DNA from: a virus
Reading direction: 5' to 3' (one strand)
DNA: 35,572 nt
Virus record (IMG/VR): IMGVR_UViG_3300031722_000100
Span: 1 to 35,572 of that record
Positions 13,708 to 22,226 of the stretch are shown here, piece by piece (the stretch's first letter is position 1; every line of letters begins with the position of its first letter). The notes under the pieces are model-generated. The model made no database searches and had not been told where the DNA came from. It saw only the letters and a program-made list of their open reading frames with translations. The translations under genes were made by a program, and so were the position numbers.

Positions 13708-15183
13708 TTAAATAGTCGCATCAAGCATATATGTGGCGGTTGCACGAGCAACCCCTAAAGCGGTAACTATAAAATCCTCTTTAATATACTGAGTGGAAGG
13801 TAATACGTTAAAAGCTGACGCGTTAACATACGTCGGCCCTGTTAATATTGTCAATGTTGGGCTTGCTGATCGCAATGGTACGGGCAAATTTCTATAACGA
13901 ATTGAATCCATACCTGCCGATCCATAAACCTGCTCGCTAAATGTTACAGATTGTCTGTGCCTATAACACCTTAACAGTTCAACCACCTGCAATTCTGGCA
14001 CATATGGCACAATGTTATCCCCTAGCGTCAATGTTGGATTCCACATTGTACCGGGCAACCATTCAAGAACCACGTTGGTATAATAGTTCATGGATATAAA
14101 AGCATAACCATTCGTAAATGTCGTGCCGTAAATTTTACAACTAGCGGTTCCGCTCCATGATAGTACATAATTCCCGCTTATTTTAATTTCCTCCCATGAT
14201 TCAACTGTTTGTGTTAAGGATCCCGCTGTTATGTTTATTCCGTTCCTCGATAGTGATAAACTTGGGATAATTTGATACGTTACACCGGCCGCTCCCGCAC
14301 GCCACACGTCGTTTGCAACCGCTGTAGCTCCCAATGTTACGGCCGCTCCGACCATATTTAGGCCGCCCTGATTAACCGTGAAACCGCTATTTATAATCAG
14401 ATTACGGTTGCTCGATTGTATTCCCATTTCTGCCCGATATATGTTGTTACCAGACTTCCAAGCTATAGTCGAACTAGATACAATTAACTGGACCTGACTC
14501 AACGTCCCCGCTGAGAACTCAATATTGATTGTTACCCCACCGACTAAAGTAACCGCTCTAGGTGTTCCATAAACTCCTGCACCAACGCGACCTTGTGCAG
14601 TTCCATTCCAACTTAGCCAATAAGTTTGGCTAAATGCCCTAAAACCTGGAACCTGGGTGTAAAGCGTACCGGAAACTATTGTAACAGTAGTTACGCCAAG
14701 ACTGGTCGTAAATGTATAAGTACAGCCGCCCGATCCCGCATACCACCAATCATGGCCGGCTTGGTTAGCTGACAATGTCACCGTTCCACTAACGCCCAAC
14801 TGATTATATTCAAAATTAGAGTTTTGTATTAAATTATCATTGCTGACTGGGATTGTTGGGACGGTCACAACTTGATCCGTAAACCCTCCCGCCTGGGCCG
14901 ATAAAATACTAAAAACATTAACATCATTGTGATCTTTTAAAGTTAAACTGTAATCACTTGCGCTAAAAAACACATTCGAGGGCCCGCCTGCAAATGTTAT
15001 AAACCCGTTCTGCAATGTTAAGGGTTGCGCCGCTGGTTGGGTTAACGCTCGATCCCAATAAACTGTCAATGGTGCGGTTTCGGCAATGTTACCCGCAACC
15101 CCAACGTATAACTTACCGTTCTGTAGCGGTTGGCCGTCGGCCCCTAAATAAGGTGTAAAAGGGTTTAATATAGCTTGTGACAT
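13708..15183 (-). CDS. Tailspike or tail fibre with P22-type head-binding domain and two carbohydrate-binding-like modules
   Basis: A 491-residue receptor-binding protein. The first 100 residues match the P22 tailspike head-binding domain: NPFTPYLGADGQPLQNGKLY, then VYWDRALTQPAAQPLTLQNG and SDYSLTLKDHNDVNVF. Two similar beta-rich modules follow, each opening with N-L-I followed by NSNFEYNQLG (near 136) or NSGFTVNQGG, like the sugar-binding modules of phage tail fibres. After these comes E-L-L-R-C-Y-R-H and a C-terminal beta domain. No catalytic residues are apparent, so it probably binds rather than cleaves the receptor. It lies between the ejection proteins and the lysis genes. Confidence 0.82.
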   Translation of the reverse strand: MSQAILNPFTPYLGADGQPLQNGKLYVGVAGNIAETAPLTVYWDRALTQPAAQPLTLQNGFITFAGGPSNVFFSASDYSLTLKDHNDVNVFSILSAQAGGFTDQVVTVPTIPVSNDNLIQNSNFEYNQLGVSGTVTLSANQAGHDWWYAGSGGCTYTFTTSLGVTTVTIVSGTLYTQVPGFRAFSQTYWLSWNGTAQGRVGAGVYGTPRAVTLVGGVTINIEFSAGTLSQVQLIVSSSTIAWKSGNNIYRAEMGIQSSNRNLIINSGFTVNQGGLNMVGAAVTLGATAVANDVWRAGAAGVTYQIIPSLSLSRNGINITAGSLTQTVESWEEIKISGNYVLSWSGTASCKIYGTTFTNGYAFISMNYYTNVVLEWLPGTMWNPTLTLGDNIVPYVPELQVVELLRCYRHRQSVTFSEQVYGSAGMDSIRYRNLPVPLRSASPTLTILTGPTYVNASAFNVLPSTQYIKEDFIVTALGVARATATYMLDATI

Positions 15184-15187
15184 GATT

Positions 15188-17653
15188 TTATAATCCGTAA
15201 TTGTTAATGATCCCCGCGCCGGGTTTTAACGCGTTGTTTATAGATTGTTCTTCAATCGCCCGCAACCTTGCGTCAAGTCCCATTTCTACGACGGGGCCGA
15301 TCCCTGGGATATGAGTCAATCCTTTGTTTATTTTATCACCTAATGATGCCGTGAATGTATTTGAATTATTAACATATCCGCTGGATTTTTGTGCCTTTAT
15401 CCAATCGCCAACGTCGGCCACTTTACCCAAGTCGTTCAAGTCCTCCGGGTTCATAATAGACTGTAACCTGGGTTCTAAATGATTCAATGCTTTTCTGTAG
15501 GTGTCGGCCTTGAATCCATTTTTACTAAACGCCGCTTTTTTTAATGCCCGCATTACACCGCTGTTCATTGATTGAATGGCTAACGGGTCGTCGGCTAAAT
15601 GTTCAACCATGGTTTCTAAATTTTTACGCTTACCGTTAATAACAAATTTTTGGATAAAATCATCGGCCGCAACCTTATCGTTAACCGCCGCCTTATACGC
15701 CGGATCCCTCTCTAACATGCTAAAACGGTTTTTTGCGGCCGCCCTGGCGGTATCTGCTAAACTTTTCATATCCTGGGTTGCTCCAGGTAATAATGGCGCG
15801 TTCTCTAATGCGTCCCGTACTATTCTAACCGCGTGCAAAGCTGTGCCATCCCCTTTTATTTCAAGTTTGCGGGCTTCACTCGCTAAAATCGTTCGTAAGT
15901 TCTCAAACTGTTCGAAACTCATAACCCCGTTTTCTTGTAAATTAACTAAAACCTTTTTTAATTTACTCGGTAAAAATGCGCCCCGCATTGTTCGGGTTAA
16001 CTCTTGACTTGCGGCCCCAATAAATTGGTTTGTGTCAATTGGCAATGCTCCTCCGTTCGCGTCGGCTAATGCTTTATATTTACCTCGAATATCTGTTTTT
16101 AAATCGTTATCTAATAATTTATAACCATCAATTACTCCCTGGCCATCGTCAATATGGGAACCCCCGAATATATCCGGGGCGGCTCGCTCGTGAATAGCGT
16201 CTAAATTAGCATGTAAACCCGCGTCTTGTTGGTCTAAACGCTCCCCTATCTGCGGGTATTTTGCCCGGCTGTTCTTTTCAATTGACATGCGTGCGGCATC
16301 GTCTAACGCTTGCCCCTCGGTTAACTCTATCGGAACTGGTAAACTATGTGCCGCCATATGGCGGACCGTCGCGGTTTCGTTCAATAAGTTATTTTGTTCG
16401 CCGGCTTGGATTATTTTGGTTATTTCTGGATTTATACCGCTTGCCGCGGCCTGTTCGCTTAAACTCGCACCGGCCGCGCTTGCGTTCCTGGCCGCGTTGT
16501 TGGCGTTAACCGCCGCAGTTCTCTCTAACGCTGTGCCGGGTGCGGTCCATGAATCAACCGCGGGGGCAACTGTAGCAACTTCGCGCGGGGCTGCATTAAG
16601 TAAGGATTTCATTCCCCCGGCTAACCCTAAAATGTTTAAAGCTGTACTTACTGGCCGATCATGCGCCGTTTTTAGGATCGCTTCCGGGGATCCATAACTG
16701 TTTTTTAAATCTTGCGCCATGGCTTGGAACTGCGGCCGCGCGTCGGGGGTTATACCTTGTTTTATTAATGCGTTAGTAACTGAATCCGGTAAAGCTGACT
16801 GCATACCGCCACGAATAACCCCGGCCAAATTAGCGGCCGTATCTAACGGATGACTTACTGTATTTATAACCCCCTGTCCAATGTCGGTGATATCTCGCGC
16901 CATACGCTGCCCGATCCGATCACCTTCGGCCGCTGGTTGGTCATCCTGGGGGCTTAACGCGTTATTGATAACGCCCGCGCCCATACTTAACGCCTGATAT
17001 GGGTTTAAGGTTAACGGGTTACCTATAGCGGTTTCTTTGGCTGGTTGGGGCGGTTGCTTCGCCGCTTTCCATGCTTGAAAGTCTGCTAATATTTTCGCCG
17101 GGTCGTTGGGATCGCTGCCGCCCTGATCCGGTTGGGGGATCGCTGGCGCTTGCTCGGGTTGTACCTGTTCGGGTTGCTTCGCTGCTTTCCAGCTTTGGAA
17201 GTCAGCTAATATTTTCGCCGGGTCGATCTCGGGACGTTCGGCCGCGTTAGCGGTTACGATCGGGTTTAATGCTGACATTACCCGATTAACATAACTTTTA
17301 GTCACTGGTCCATGGTTTTTTCGATCTGTGCCGCCAACGTACTCTGCAACCGCTTCGGCCGGGTTACCACCGTTCCTGTCTTGCGCTTCCTTTAATAATA
17401 ACGCGGCTGTCATCGCTGCATTATGAGGGCTTAAATAAGCATCAATACCGTACTTTTTTAACACCGATTTCCTGGTTTTCGGGATAATTTGATAAACCGA
17501 ACGCGCCCCCTCGCTGCTAACCTGATCCGCGTTTGATCGTTCCCCATGTAACCGAACGCTAGACAATAAACCCGCCGGCAAACCGACGCGACTTTCTACT
17601 TGCTGGTCAATTAGATTATAAATCGGATCCTTGTAACTTTTAGGGGCATCCAT
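15188..17653 (-). CDS. Ejection protein with N-terminal lytic transglycosylase domain (P22 gp16-like position)
   Basis: An 821-residue internal virion protein. The N-terminus is an SLT-type transglycosylase: G-E38-R-S, then V-S-S-E-G-A-R-S-V-Y-Q (45-55) and repeated helices ending in YVNRVMSAL, so it can open peptidoglycan during DNA ejection. A flexible linker contains two copies of DPAKILADFQ-x-WKAAKQP. The remaining 600 residues are Ala-rich helices without a family I can name, ending Gly/Asn-rich. Gene order (last of the ejection proteins, before the tailspike) matches the place of gp16 in P22. Confidence 0.8.
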   Translation of the reverse strand: MDAPKSYKDPIYNLIDQQVESRVGLPAGLLSSVRLHGERSNADQVSSEGARSVYQIIPKTRKSVLKKYGIDAYLSPHNAAMTAALLLKEAQDRNGGNPAEAVAEYVGGTDRKNHGPVTKSYVNRVMSALNPIVTANAAERPEIDPAKILADFQSWKAAKQPEQVQPEQAPAIPQPDQGGSDPNDPAKILADFQAWKAAKQPPQPAKETAIGNPLTLNPYQALSMGAGVINNALSPQDDQPAAEGDRIGQRMARDITDIGQGVINTVSHPLDTAANLAGVIRGGMQSALPDSVTNALIKQGITPDARPQFQAMAQDLKNSYGSPEAILKTAHDRPVSTALNILGLAGGMKSLLNAAPREVATVAPAVDSWTAPGTALERTAAVNANNAARNASAAGASLSEQAAASGINPEITKIIQAGEQNNLLNETATVRHMAAHSLPVPIELTEGQALDDAARMSIEKNSRAKYPQIGERLDQQDAGLHANLDAIHERAAPDIFGGSHIDDGQGVIDGYKLLDNDLKTDIRGKYKALADANGGALPIDTNQFIGAASQELTRTMRGAFLPSKLKKVLVNLQENGVMSFEQFENLRTILASEARKLEIKGDGTALHAVRIVRDALENAPLLPGATQDMKSLADTARAAAKNRFSMLERDPAYKAAVNDKVAADDFIQKFVINGKRKNLETMVEHLADDPLAIQSMNSGVMRALKKAAFSKNGFKADTYRKALNHLEPRLQSIMNPEDLNDLGKVADVGDWIKAQKSSGYVNNSNTFTASLGDKINKGLTHIPGIGPVVEMGLDARLRAIEEQSINNALKPGAGIINNYGL

Positions 17654-18964
17654 TTAACGACCTCTGCTTTGTAAAAATTCGGCCGCTTCCTGGGGGGTTG
17701 CGCCGTTCTGTATCAATATGCTCATTATAGCGTTATTATCCGGGGCGGTTGGTTCTACGGTTCCGGCCGGCAACATTCCTAATTGCTCGGATTTTTTCGC
17801 ATATTTCGCGCTTCGTTTTTGCGCTACGCTTAACACTGTATGGATTTTGGTTAAATGTTTCTCTAGTTCTTTTGAATCTAGGGCCGTATCTAAACTGTCA
17901 AGTTCGCTCTTTAGCAGTTCCATATCCTTGTCTGACATTGAACCTGTCCACCCCGCCGCTTTTGCCGCTGCCAATGTTGGAATTAGGTTCATTGTTTGAA
18001 TAGTCGCAAGCTTTTGGTCAAAAGTTTTATAAGGGGATCCCGGGACCCCGTTAAATAACTTTCGTTGCCATGGCGACGCTTTTAACGCTGGATCGCTTAA
18101 CGCGTCCATTAACCTACTTTTAACACCCTCGATTGTACTGTTTGCGGTTTCGTACGCTTGCGCCCCGTCTAATTGCTTTTGTTGCCGTTCCTGCTCCTTA
18201 ATGCTTAAATTCTGATTTAATTCACGTTGTTTTAACGTGTTAGTTTGAACACCGACGGCCGCATTTAACGCGTTAACCTCATTATCTGCTTTCGTATCGG
18301 TTAACGCGTACTGTTTGTTTTGTAATTCGGCCGCTGCTGTATCTGCTGCAAATGGTAATACCGCCTCTTTTGTTGCCGCGTCTGCTACATCTTTTTTACC
18401 CTTGGCGGTTTCTGAGTAAATTTGATAAGGGGTCAATTGGTTAACGTTTTCCGCTTTCGTCTGATCCAGCCACGTTTTACCAAAATTATCCGCGCCCATA
18501 CCATGAGCTAAACTCATTCCAGCATAATTTTTAAAACTCTCTGGATCCTCGGTTGCCATGGCTGCAAAATCACGCAACCGCGCTACTTCTTCTGGATCGC
18601 CGTTACTATTCTCTAATGCTAACGCTTGTTTTTCTAGCATCTTTTTGGCCACGTCCATTCTACCCGCCAACGCCGCGCTATAAATTGGAATGGTAGCATC
18701 AACGCGCCGCTTTTGCTCGTTAGTATCAAACCCCTCGAAAGCTGTTTTTATATGCCCGCTCAACTCGGGATATTTCAAAACTAAGTTTAAAATTTGTTTA
18801 GGGCTATGATTTTCGCTCAAGGCTTGTAAATCCGCGTCGCGTTGTGCTAGTTTATCCCGTTCCTCTATGCTATCCCGTACCGCGTTAACGTTATCAAACC
18901 CCATTTTAAAAGGGTTTTGTAGGCTGTTCGCTATAATCGTACTAGGGTCTAATAAATCGCTCAT
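17654..18964 (-). CDS. Helical ejection protein (P22 gp20-like position)
   Basis: A 436-residue, almost wholly alpha-helical protein rich in Ala, Lys, Glu and Gln, with long heptad-like stretches in the middle (TLKQRELNQNLSIKEQERQQ). It ends in NAIMSILIQNGATPQEAAEF and a charged tail. It fits the phage DNA-injection proteins carried inside the capsid and lies exactly where P22 has gp20. It abuts the transglycosylase gene (stop and start 1 nt apart), so the two are probably made together. No enzyme motif is visible. Confidence 0.68.
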   Translation of the reverse strand: MSDLLDPSTIIANSLQNPFKMGFDNVNAVRDSIEERDKLAQRDADLQALSENHSPKQILNLVLKYPELSGHIKTAFEGFDTNEQKRRVDATIPIYSAALAGRMDVAKKMLEKQALALENSNGDPEEVARLRDFAAMATEDPESFKNYAGMSLAHGMGADNFGKTWLDQTKAENVNQLTPYQIYSETAKGKKDVADAATKEAVLPFAADTAAAELQNKQYALTDTKADNEVNALNAAVGVQTNTLKQRELNQNLSIKEQERQQKQLDGAQAYETANSTIEGVKSRLMDALSDPALKASPWQRKLFNGVPGSPYKTFDQKLATIQTMNLIPTLAAAKAAGWTGSMSDKDMELLKSELDSLDTALDSKELEKHLTKIHTVLSVAQKRSAKYAKKSEQLGMLPAGTVEPTAPDNNAIMSILIQNGATPQEAAEFLQSRGR

Positions 18965-18967
18965 TTT

Positions 18968-19735
18968 TTATAAACCTTTGAAGTTGTACCCGTTCGCTAC
19001 TGGTTGCGGTCCACCTTGAAAAACATTAGGCGTCTGTGCTGGTTGCGGTCCGCCTTGAAAAAGCCCGCCGCCCTCATTACCTCTTCCCTGATTACCATAA
19101 CCGGGACCATAATAAAGGGGGCGGGGCGTGTTATTTCCGTAAGTTTGCATCGGTTGTCCGGTCGCCTGTCCACCCTCAAAACCGCGTCCCTGGTTACCAT
19201 AACCGGGGGATCCGTTCAACGGTTGCGCTGCTGGTCCGCTTATGCTTTGCTGTAATGTGTGAACAATATCAGGGTGTAATTGTTGCCCCGTCTGGATCGC
19301 TTGAACAATCGCGGGGTGCAGCGGTTGGTTAGCGAGCATTGCATCATTAACGGTTGGGTGCAACAACGCCGGGTGTAATTGTTGCCCGTTTTGTAATGCT
19401 TCCGCCACTAATGGATGATAACTAGTACGCCAGTTATTTGCCTGTCCCTGGAATACATTTGGGGGCCGTGGGATCGTATAAGCCGGCAACTGTGTTGCAG
19501 GTTTCTGCGCAAGTGGTAACTGTGTACCAGGTAGTCCGGCACCTGGTATGGGGGTAGGTCCCCCGGTAACTTGCCCACCTGTTAACGGTTGCTTAATCGC
19601 TGGTAATGGCACACCGTTCCCGCTTACATTGTTGTTTAGCGGTTTAGCTGTGGTAGTTAAACCTGGTGCGCCTATATTCACATTGCTCACTGTGCTGTCC
19701 GAACCTTGGCTAACGCCTGGTATTAAATTCGCCAT
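18968..19735 (-). CDS. Pro/Gln/Gly-rich repeat protein among ejection proteins
   Basis: A 255-residue low-complexity protein of unknown family. The middle has four repeats of about 14-19 residues built on Y/L-H-P-x-hydrophobic with Q-x-G-Q-Q (first YHPLVAEALQNGQQ, then LHPALLH, LHPAIVQAIQTGQQ, LHPDIVHTLQQ). The C-terminal third has two copies of PGYGNQGRG-x-EGG and NVFQGGPQP repeats. The N-terminus is Gly/Pro/Asn-rich. It is probably disordered. Its place between two ejection-protein genes suggests a virion protein, perhaps a flexible channel or scaffold component. The repeats are visible in the DNA too (19004-19060). Confidence 0.6.
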   Translation of the reverse strand: MANLIPGVSQGSDSTVSNVNIGAPGLTTTAKPLNNNVSGNGVPLPAIKQPLTGGQVTGGPTPIPGAGLPGTQLPLAQKPATQLPAYTIPRPPNVFQGQANNWRTSYHPLVAEALQNGQQLHPALLHPTVNDAMLANQPLHPAIVQAIQTGQQLHPDIVHTLQQSISGPAAQPLNGSPGYGNQGRGFEGGQATGQPMQTYGNNTPRPLYYGPGYGNQGRGNEGGGLFQGGPQPAQTPNVFQGGPQPVANGYNFKGL

Positions 19736-19757
19736 AATATTTTAACCTCGTTAATTT

Positions 19758-21314
19758 TTAATGTAATCCTGCAAAACCATAACCGCCTGATCCGTACCCG
19801 CTCGGTACGCCCCAACTACCTGAACTTCCGCCCGAACCACCACCTCCGCCCGAACCACCACCAAATAAACCAGATAACGCGCCTAAACCTTGACCTAACG
19901 CATTGCCCCAACCCAACGCGCTCGATTGGTTATAACCTCCCGCTTGTTGCGCTTGGTTTGCGCCGGCTTGCCCTAATTGTTGCATTAACTGAGCTTGATA
20001 ACCGTTGGTCCCGCTGCTGTAATCAATAGCGTTCTGACGGTTGCCGTTAATGTATGATAGATAATTGTTTAATTGATTAGAGTAATTTTGATTGGTTAAC
20101 GCTGTTTGATTTTTGATCCATTGGCTACCTATTTCAGCGGTACGATTCGCATTGGCTGTTTTTAAACCGCCAAATTGTGTTGCTTTTTGTGATCCTAAAT
20201 CTCCTGCCCTTAAGTTATAATCGCTGTTATTTTTACCGATCCCGGTATATTTTGCCGAGCCTAAATCGCCGACCCTTAACGCATAATTGCTGTTGTTATT
20301 TCCTAACGCTGTTTTATAAGTTGCGCCAAAATTACCCCTATCCGCATTAACCCCCGCTAACTGGTTTCCTAAATCGGACCTGTAACCAGCCAATGAATTG
20401 GACGCGCTTAAACCTTGATTAGACATACCAGCAAGGTTCGCCGTTTGCTTGTCAATTATGTTTTGCATCATGGCCGGTCTGAATTGGGCCAACGCGGCCG
20501 CTGTATTGCCGCCCCGCACCCCGCCTGTTGCCGCTGCATTCTGCAATAGACTATTCTCGCCTTGTTTAGCCAACGCTGCATATTGGCCATTCTGTAACCC
20601 TGTAAAAGCGGCATCCTGGGCTGCTTTACCGCTTAAACCCATTAGAGCTTGTTGACTACTCAATGCGCCGGTTCCGGCTTGCATGTACGGATCAAAATAA
20701 CCCTGTATACCTTTAAACGCCGCGTTGTAATTGGCATCTCTGGCGGTTGCCGCACCCATTTGAGCATTATATGCGCCGGTTGCCCCACTATTCAACGCGT
20801 CGCGTGATCCACCGGCCGCGTTCATTTGTTCGCCGTACGATTGATTTATGGCATTATTCAACGCGTCGCGCGATCCACCAGCGCCGCCCATTAATGCCTT
20901 GTAACTTTGGTTTATTGCGTCGGTTCCATACTGCAAGCCCTGGGCATTAGCTTGATTCCAGTAATTAGAATCCTGATTGTTTCCTTCCAGGGCGGTCCCG
21001 TACATTTGCCCTTGTAGCTGCCCTGTTTGATCGTAAGCATACTGGTTATATGCTTGGCTCTGATCCCGTGTAACGGTCGCATTTCGCTCATTAGCATTAC
21101 TAGCTCCCTGCATTGCCGCTAGTTGTTGCATATAGGCGGCCCATGATGCTTTTTGTCCCGCCCTGCCCGCGCTCGAACTAGCTAACCCGTTACCCAACGC
21201 ACCGGCCGCACCTACCCCAACGCTTAAAGCGGTTCCAGCACTGATCCCAAAAAAATCAAAGCGGCATCCCGTAAGGATCCATAAAAATGGTTTTAAAATT
21301 TTATGTAAAATCAT
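19758..21314 (-). CDS. Ala/Asn/Gln-rich ejection protein (P22 gp7-like position)
   Basis: A 518-residue internal virion protein. The region YFDPYMQAGTGALSSQQALM, then NAAATGGVRGGNTAAALAQF, is typical of phage ejection proteins at this place in P22-like gene orders. It has internal repeats (GGSRDALN twice, NNNSNY and KNNSDY with L-R-x-GDLGS twice) and a Gly/Ser-rich C-terminus. The N-terminus is doubtful: the ATG at 21314 overlaps the upstream gene and gives a hydrophobic leader, while an ATG at 21282 in another frame gives M-D-P-Y-G-M-P-L then CTT TGA; a +1 shift there yields a more natural start joined to DFFGISAG. Confidence 0.75.
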   Translation of the reverse strand: MILHKILKPFLWILTGCRFDFFGISAGTALSVGVGAAGALGNGLASSSAGRAGQKASWAAYMQQLAAMQGASNANERNATVTRDQSQAYNQYAYDQTGQLQGQMYGTALEGNNQDSNYWNQANAQGLQYGTDAINQSYKALMGGAGGSRDALNNAINQSYGEQMNAAGGSRDALNSGATGAYNAQMGAATARDANYNAAFKGIQGYFDPYMQAGTGALSSQQALMGLSGKAAQDAAFTGLQNGQYAALAKQGENSLLQNAAATGGVRGGNTAAALAQFRPAMMQNIIDKQTANLAGMSNQGLSASNSLAGYRSDLGNQLAGVNADRGNFGATYKTALGNNNSNYALRVGDLGSAKYTGIGKNNSDYNLRAGDLGSQKATQFGGLKTANANRTAEIGSQWIKNQTALTNQNYSNQLNNYLSYINGNRQNAIDYSSGTNGYQAQLMQQLGQAGANQAQQAGGYNQSSALGWGNALGQGLGALSGLFGGGSGGGGGSGGSSGSWGVPSGYGSGGYGFAGLH

Positions 21315-21822
21315 GTGTAATGTCCCACGTTAACGCTTGTTTGTTGGCCGGTTCACCTAATAATTCATTATAAGGCTGTTTAATTACTTTTTTAACAATA
21401 TTTTCAAGGTTGCGGCTGTTTGTTGGGTTCGGTACAAATCCGTACAATGTGCTATCTTCATAAGCGTACATGCTGTTTTTTGTACCTACCGAATTTTTTA
21501 ACAATTCCCCGGCTTCAATATCGCGTGTTAAATCCCCCTCAACGATCCGCAAACGGCCGCGGGCCAATAACCAAAAACATTCAATAGAATATAACGCGCC
21601 GGTTATAACAATACCGGCCGGGATCGTAAATGCCCGCGCCATGATATCTAAACCGTTATTATTATCGGTAAAAAAATGCTCAACCGGGCAAGTTTCTGGC
21701 TTAACGTTATCAATTAAAAACCGCTCAAGTTTATCCCCTTTTTTGCGTTGGACGGTTAACGCACGGTTATGGTTTTTTAAAGTTTTTTGTTGTTTTTTTG
21801 TGATTTTCACATTCTGTACCAT
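21301..21822 (-). CDS. Cupin-like virion-associated protein
   Basis: A 173-residue protein of a type I recall from the structural region of many podophages. After a basic N-terminus (KITKKQQKTLKNHNRALTVQ) comes a beta-barrel-like pattern: VEHFFTDNNNGLDIMARAF, then TIPAGIVITGALYSIE, LLARGRLRIVEGD, and KNSMYAYEDSTLYGF, where cupins usually have IPAG-T-hydrophobic-G, a G-x-hydrophobic strand and H-E-D. Several expected metal-binding His are replaced here, so it is probably structural. It overlaps both neighbours by 14-16 nt. Exact place in the virion is unknown. Confidence 0.55.
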   Translation of the reverse strand: MVQNVKITKKQQKTLKNHNRALTVQRKKGDKLERFLIDNVKPETCPVEHFFTDNNNGLDIMARAFTIPAGIVITGALYSIECFWLLARGRLRIVEGDLTRDIEAGELLKNSVGTKNSMYAYEDSTLYGFVPNPTNSRNLENIVKKVIKQPYNELLGEPANKQALTWDITHDFT

Positions 21823-22226
21823 ATTCCGCTTGCTTTGGAAAACTTAAACCTCACCCCGGCCGCGTTGGCCGCTAATGAAGTAAAACCCATATTAAACGCC
21901 GCTCCTGGGCTTAATAATAATATAGGGTTGATTGTGTAAACTGTCGTTAAAAATACTTCCTGCCCGTCGATTAAATTATCAACGTTTGGCAATGTCACAG
22001 TGAATCCTCCCGTTATTACTGACGTTGGGGAAAATTCCAACCATAAACTTTGCCCGCTCTCTATTACGTCATAACTACCCCCGTCAACCGGAACCACTTT
22101 AATATTTTTAAGGCTTAATTGTTGCTCATTCCTGGCAACTGCAAACAGATTAATAAACCGGTTTATTAGGTCGTTAGAGTTTAAAAACGTTGATAATTGA
22201 CTGTTTGAGGGGGTTAAAATTTTCAT
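21807..22226 (-). CDS. Small structural protein, paralogue-like to 25594-26058
   Basis: A 139-residue beta-rich protein. Its second half has strands around VTLPNVDNLIDGQEVFLTTV and ends with V-R-F-K-F-S-K-A-S-G-I-W-Y-R-M. The 154-residue protein upstream has the same plan (AIDGQKIALVSTQT and an F-K-Y-N-Q-P-L-N-V-W-F-R ending), so the two look related. It sits directly after the gp10-like gene (start one base from its stop), where P22 has the tail needle gene. It may be a tail appendage or needle-tip type protein; not established. Confidence 0.5.
   Translation of the reverse strand: MKILTPSNSQLSTFLNSNDLINRFINLFAVARNEQQLSLKNIKVVPVDGGSYDVIESGQSLWLEFSPTSVITGGFTVTLPNVDNLIDGQEVFLTTVYTINPILLLSPGAAFNMGFTSLAANAAGVRFKFSKASGIWYRM

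Noticed and set aside
13704-13751. N-terminal extension of the lysozyme
   Set aside because: It would overlap the tailspike gene and does not look like a signal-arrest-release segment; GH24 enzymes usually start close to the L-x-x-W-E-G motif.
15576-16007. 143-residue plus-strand ORF inside the transglycosylase gene
   Set aside because: It is antisense to a long coding region and has no promoter or ribosome-binding site. The same holds for the other plus-strand frames between 11.7 and 32 kb.
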